Shown here one piece after another: positions 59,211 to 64,000 of a stretch of DNA of 64,000 nt; within the stretch, counting starts at the first letter, position 1, and each line of letters opens with the position of its first letter. The stretch covers positions 1,862,858-1,926,857 of the forward strand of contig VWZX01009894.1 in NCBI GenBank assembly GCA_013399015.1, written 5' to 3'. The translations under genes were made by a program, and so were the position numbers. The notes beneath the pieces were generated by a model, which was not told where the DNA came from, did not search any database, and saw nothing but the letters and a program-made list of their open reading frames with translations. The DNA comes from Galbula dea (lineage: Eukaryota > Chordata > Aves > Piciformes > Galbulidae).

Positions 59211-61879
59211 TCATACATGTGTATTTTTGGGAACTACTGTAATGCCAGAAGATTCTGATTAAGAGAACAATTTTTTTAAAAGCATCTGGCTAACATTCCC
59301 TCTGACCCCACCTTTCAGTAGCTGTTGCTTTTAAGAAGAGATTTCATTGTTTAGGCTCAGAAATTTGCATAAACAGCTATTTTAATTCCTAAATTCAGGG
59401 ATGATTTTGAAATGCAAAATTGTTGCAACGTTAGTTTGGGAATACCTCTTTTCCCTAAATCCATCCTATGTGCAATGTTTTGACTGGATCCAATAGATTT
59501 ACTACAGAAAAAATCCTGAAATCCTCTTCTATAATGTAACCTTCATTATAGATTCTATCTTTATTTTTCAGTGAGATATAATGAGATTTTCTTTCTTTCT
59601 GTTATTTTTATTAATTTTTATGTGATTATGTGATGAAACATTGATCTTGAGGTTTCTTATTTGTAGTCTTTAAATGCAATTAAGACTTGAAATTGAGAGT
59701 ATGGTATTTCAGGTTAGAATGAAAATAAGGATGTGATACATAATCACCTGTAAATTGGCTTCTGTTTTAAGAAGAGAAGGGAAGTGCTAACTGGGGGAAA
59801 TTTTCATTGACCTGAAGTAAAATGTTGGCATAGTAAACTTGGTCACTTAAGATGCATCCAATCTTCAACTGAACCTCAAAACTCTGTTGTTCTGAATGTA
59901 TTGGGAGGAGAGATGTCCCAGTTGTTCATTTGCTTTGCCCTCCCTGGTGATGGATGGCTGCTATCACTTAGGAAGTTGCTCATCTGAGTTGCTGCTAAGG
60001 GTGTTTGGGATGCTTTGAGCTATATGTTTGATTTCTGTAGTCTGTTTTGCGTAGTCAACAATTAGTTCTGGTGACAATTTTCAAACTAATAAAAAAAAGA
60101 CTCATTGTTGACCATATAAATTATTGAGAATGAGAACAATGTTCATATCCTTAATCTGTAAACTTTTCAGAGTGCACTGGAATAATTCCTGCATGTATGT
60201 AAGCATCCACACCTTGTGAAGACATCAGTTAGGACTTATCTAGATTCATCTCACTTTACTTTCTGTTTCTAGACAGCATCAATCTAGATACAACATTTTC
60301 ATAGTGATTATTTGAGCAATCAAGTAAAGTTTCTGATGAATGCTGTTGTTTTCTTTCTCTATTCTGAAATTGTGCTGTCATAATTATTTACATTTGAAAA
60401 TGTGTTTTCTGCTAATGAGACAATATTTCTATGGAGCTGCTGTTTTAATTTATTAAGATCTCAAGTATTTGCTTTCTTTCATGTGTCCTTCTGATTAAAG
60501 GAAGACTGTATAAATTATTTGTGGAAAACACACAATGAAATTTGAATGTTTTAAAATGATAAGGAAAATAGTTTCCTTGCTCTATTATTGCTAGCAGGTG
60601 ATAGTATTTAATGTATCTGGCAGTGAGACTGTGATACGCAGTACAGTGTAGAGACTTGCACACAGCACAAAGTAGTATAGCAGAACTTCAAACTTTCTGT
60701 AGTGCAGCTATTAAAAAGTATGTCATAGTTCCCCTCTCTTTCACATGAAAGTGTGCATCAAGGCTCTGACTCAAGATGGGAAAAGAACACATCAAATGTC
60801 ATCTCAGTCCATAACGTCTGGTCATGTACAATAAACTTTGAACTGTGTAATACCTGAAGGATAGAAATGGTTGATGGAAACCTTAAATTTACATCAAAGA
60901 AAAAGTAGTACCTGTAAAGTTACTGGCCATATAGACTGGTTAGGTCTATGGGTGTGAAAGAATGACACATCTGATATCAAGCATTTGAATACAGGGATTT
61001 CAGTTTAATACATGTTTGTTTATTTATTTATTGTCAGGGAGGGATATATAGTGCATGATTGTGATATATATTGCCAGGAAAATTTTGGCTTTTTAAATAC
61101 AGATTGATTTAGGTGCTGAGCAAAAATGATGTGAGAACTTTGCTGACTGGCTTAGGGAAAAAGCTTTAAACAAAGATCAAAGGAGAGCATGAGCAAAATA
61201 GCAGCAACCTGGACAAGTGAATATAGATTGAAAGTCATAATCCAACAATCCAAAGAGAAAAGCTTTTCATTTTGATAATTCAAAAAAGATTATGAAATCA
61301 TGAGTATGGTGAGGTGGTTTTTAATGAATGATTTTGTAATGACACAGAATACAATATTTGGTAGACTGTGAAGTTTAAATACTGAAGCTTTATGGATGCT
61401 AAAAAATTGGTGAGTGTTCAGCAAAGTCTTGGAATTCATCAGGTTGATTGAGTGACAAGTATTTGTTTATTGATTTATTATTAGGGACAGTGTGAATATG
61501 GAAATTATTCTAACAGCCTTTGTTCTGATCTAGAAAAATCCAGCGCTGGGGAAGTTAGGTTGGATAAGAACTGCTAGAGGGACAGAAGGAAAAAAAGGGT
61601 TTTAAGGTGACAGACATATAAAACTTTAAGATCTCCTGGGGGACGGTGTAAGGAAAACAGAAAGTCAGATGACCTACTTTCAGGTAGATGACATTAACAG
61701 CATCATTCAAAATTATCAATGCATGGAAGAAGGATAGCAGAAGAAGATTATTAAAGCCTTAGCTAAACTATGAACTCCCCACTGGCTTCATGTAGAAAAG
61801 AAAATGAGTTCATTTACTAAGAACATCTATAAAAGAATAATACTGATTTATAGGGAGGGACTTAGAAAACCAAGGCGCA

Positions 61880-62045
61880 AAACTAGATGTGTTTAGCAAG
61901 AAACAGTAAGGATAACAAGAAATATTTCTATAACTGCTTTAGTGCAAAATGGAAACCTTTGGTCCTCTTTATCAACAGAAGGGAGATTTCTCAGGAGATG
62001 ATAAGAAGGCCAGTATTCTTAATGTCTTTTGAAAAAGATCAAATA
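61880..62045 (+). mobile_element. Possible ancient CR1-type ORF2 fragment (heavily degraded)
   Basis: The stretch AAGGATAACAAGAAATATTT, CTATAACTGCTTTAGTGCAA, AATGGAAACC, then about 90 bases later AAGGCCAGTATTCTTAATGTC resembles the part of avian CR1 ORF2 between endonuclease and RT. There intact copies read roughly GATAATAAGAAAGG(T)TTCTATAAGTA and GAAGGCAGA..T.CTGAATGC. Many stops and indels. This is recognition by eye of a diverged sequence, so it is tentative. Confidence 0.3.
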
Positions 62046-64000
62046 TAAACAAGAGGGTAGCAAAATTAATGTTAACAATAAAAGGAAGAGATATCTCCCA
62101 ACTTTACCGGTAAAGAGCTTTGCTTTTAGCACTTTGATAGTTAAAATGTTTTCACATTAGCCTAGTGTAACTTCAACATGATTGTTAAAAGCTCCTTGAA
62201 TGAACATTGGAACCAGCAGTAGCTTTCCTTTGGGAGCTTGTGGAGGATAGGTAAAGTTGAAAGAAGACAGAAGTTTGTTCAGCTTTAAAGAGGCCAAGAA
62301 GGACAAAACAATTATTAATTTGGGCAGTTCAGTTCCTACATACATTTCTGAAACATACAAGGTATTGGTAAACACTTGTGATTTAAGAAGAAGGTAAGTA
62401 GCTGTCAATGAGATCAAACAAGTCTGCTTTTCTTCTGTGCTAAGAAGACAAAGTATTGTATGCAGAGGAGAAGGAAGGGGGGCTCTCTGTCTTGGATTTA
62501 TTGAAACTTTTGCAACAGGCTTGTATGCCCCATTCACCTGTAAGGTAGAGAAATGGTCTTGGGAGAGCTTTTAAGGGATGACTACAAAGATTAGAAAATT
62601 AAAATGAAGTTAAATTAAATTAAAATTAATTAATGAATACTGTATGTACATATTGGTTAATTTGTCATACCTTCAACAACTGTGTTTTTCCTGAAGGAGG
62701 AAAACAACACAAATATACTTTTGTACATTTCTGATAACATTGCTTTCTATTTTCCTCCCTCCCTTTTCATCTCTGTGATTGTAGAATTTGAGTAGAACAC
62801 CACTTGAGTCATAAGGCTATGCTGTGTCCTGGGGATACTTCTGATTCCAAGTTTCTGGTCAAAGTGTTGTGGTGAGTAGAAGAGTGGTGTTCCAAAGAAA
62901 AGGCATGCCCAAACAGGACTGTGATAATGTATGAATATTTGTGAAATGCAAGCTTCACTGGTAATTTCAAGGTTTACCTTTGGATCCCAAAAATTTGACT
63001 TGCCAAATTTATAGTCACTTGCAATATAGTCAGTCTAAGTAAACATTTTCTTGTAACAGTATAGCATAACCTTCCTCTCATCTGTTAGGAGTATAAAAAT
63101 ATGTCTTCAACACTTCACAGGAAGTTTTTTGTGAGTAGAAAGGTGCTGCACTCTTCCTCGCAATCCTTTCTCCTTCTCCATCACTTTGTCAGGAGTCTTA
63201 TTTAGCATCTCTTGCCTGCTTTCTAACTCTAACTTACCGAAGCAAACACATAACCTTGTGTTTCTTTCCTCTGTGCTTCTTTATCTTACAGGCAATCATG
63301 CAATATTTATTATGGTACCCATCCCTCAAAAAAATATGCAATTTGCCAAGAAACCTTATCTTTTGTATGATTCTTCAGACACCCTTGGTCCTTTCTCTTA
63401 TATCAAGATTCTGTCATTATCTTTCGATGTGTTTGTTGAAATAGTTGACAGCAACCAAGCAATAAACAAACCTATTTATAAAGAGGTTCTAGAAAGCCTT
63501 TTGTTCTGTTTATGTCAGTGTTTCTAATATAACATAGGACTAGGAAACAAATTTGTCAACAACCTTGAGGAATTTCTTACCTTCAGCTGAATAAAAGAGG
63601 TAATTAATGCTAACACACAGCTCTGTGGGGTGGGGTTTTTTTTGTTGTTTGTTTGGTGGGTTGTTTTTTTAACACTTGAACATAAAAAGATAGAATCTTT
63701 AAAACAGAGGTTAGTTTTCTTTTCACAGTTGGCCAAAATAATGTTTCAGACAGAACTAAAAGGACCTCTGACTCTGAAGTAAAGGTCACTCTTACTTTAA
63801 GAAGTTACCAAGAGTAATGCAGCAAGAAATAGAGGTCTCAAAATGGGCCTTAATGGCAAATGAGAACTTGATAGGGTGAAATACTAGTGACTGATTGATT
63901 TATAGTGTTTTTGTTTTCTTTCTGCTCTCCACCTTCCATGGAAATATAGAGAAATGATTTGAAGCACTTAAAAATTACTTTTCTGTGACATGAGTGCCAA
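62046..64000. other. Unique intronic sequence to the window edge
   Basis: About 2 kb with no gene. The frames at 62157-62537 (minus, 126 codons) and 63186-63527 (plus, 113 codons) show no domain or family resemblance and are most likely chance. Confidence 0.5.

Larger units (their letters stand above)
43939..61879. other. Long unique intronic stretch
   Basis: About 18 kb with no gene or clear transposable element, and low in young CR1. It contains the GTT repeat at 46187, the homeodomain-core cluster at 47600-47710, the 53.8 kb tandem duplication, the GA repeat at 58489, the X-box at 58215 and a TA repeat at 59190. Minus-strand frames of 124-144 codons (for example 58169-58603) have no recognisable similarity. 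Confidence 0.5.
2614..64000 (+). other. GRID1: GRID1 intron 2, 5' portion (runs off the window)
   Basis: From the exon 2 donor to the right edge there is no further segment that continues the GluD1 protein (the next expected residues follow AVQE). More than 61 kb therefore belongs to one intron, consistent with GRID1 being a very large gene with giant early introns in vertebrates. The content is AT-rich unique sequence, truncated CR1 elements and simple repeats. Short open frames on both strands show no domain, no codon-usage signal and no splice structure that I could support. Confidence 0.85.

Noticed and set aside
2614..64000. MIR346, which lies in GRID1 intron 2 in mammals
   Set aside because: I did not see its mature sequence here. 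It may be mammal-specific or lie further along the intron; absence by eye is not proof.
1..64000. CRISPR arrays, bacterial operons, tRNA/rRNA genes or an intact endogenous retrovirus
   Set aside because: None seen. The window is vertebrate intronic DNA; the only LTR-like signal is the 30-bp insert at 25158.

Overview
The window is vertebrate nuclear DNA, almost certainly from a bird. It carries many truncated CR1 LINE copies with the avian-type 3' end (runs resembling TTCTATGATTCTGTGA) and long AT-rich intronic tracts. Spliced GT-AG exons give a protein start that I recognise as the delta-1 ionotropic glutamate receptor, GRID1 (GluD1). I cannot name the species.

Layout: positions 1 to about 3260 are a GC- and CpG-rich island. 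It holds the presumed 5' UTR, coding exon 1 (174-252, signal peptide and mature N-terminus), a short intron 1 (253-2457) and coding exon 2 (2458-2613, start of the amino-terminal domain). Everything from 2614 to the right edge is one uninterrupted piece, more than 61 kb, of GRID1 intron 2. I found no other protein-coding gene. The remaining open frames are short, lie in unique intronic sequence or in GC-rich low-complexity sequence, and show no recognisable family.

Repeats in the intron: CR1 copies lie at about 6914-7520 (one inside another), 7961-8005, 18050-18127, 24600-25745, 30258-30493, 34545-35306, 41098-41210, 41304-41898, 41899-42023 and 43898-43938. A very degraded candidate lies at about 61880-62045. 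The 24.6 kb and 34.5 kb copies still show broken reverse-transcriptase reading frames. Simple repeats and homopolymers are scattered throughout.

Possible regulation: there is an out-of-frame upstream ORF overlapping the GRID1 start codon, a dense G-run just inside intron 1, and a near-palindromic RFX X-box at 58215-58228. Several repeat-free blocks rich in TAATTA-type cores are candidate conserved noncoding elements. These regulatory calls are inferences from motifs. No previously undescribed multi-gene system is visible. The most distinctive observations are the overlapping uORF, the X-box, the nested CR1 pair and a 30-bp LTR-like insertion inside a CR1.
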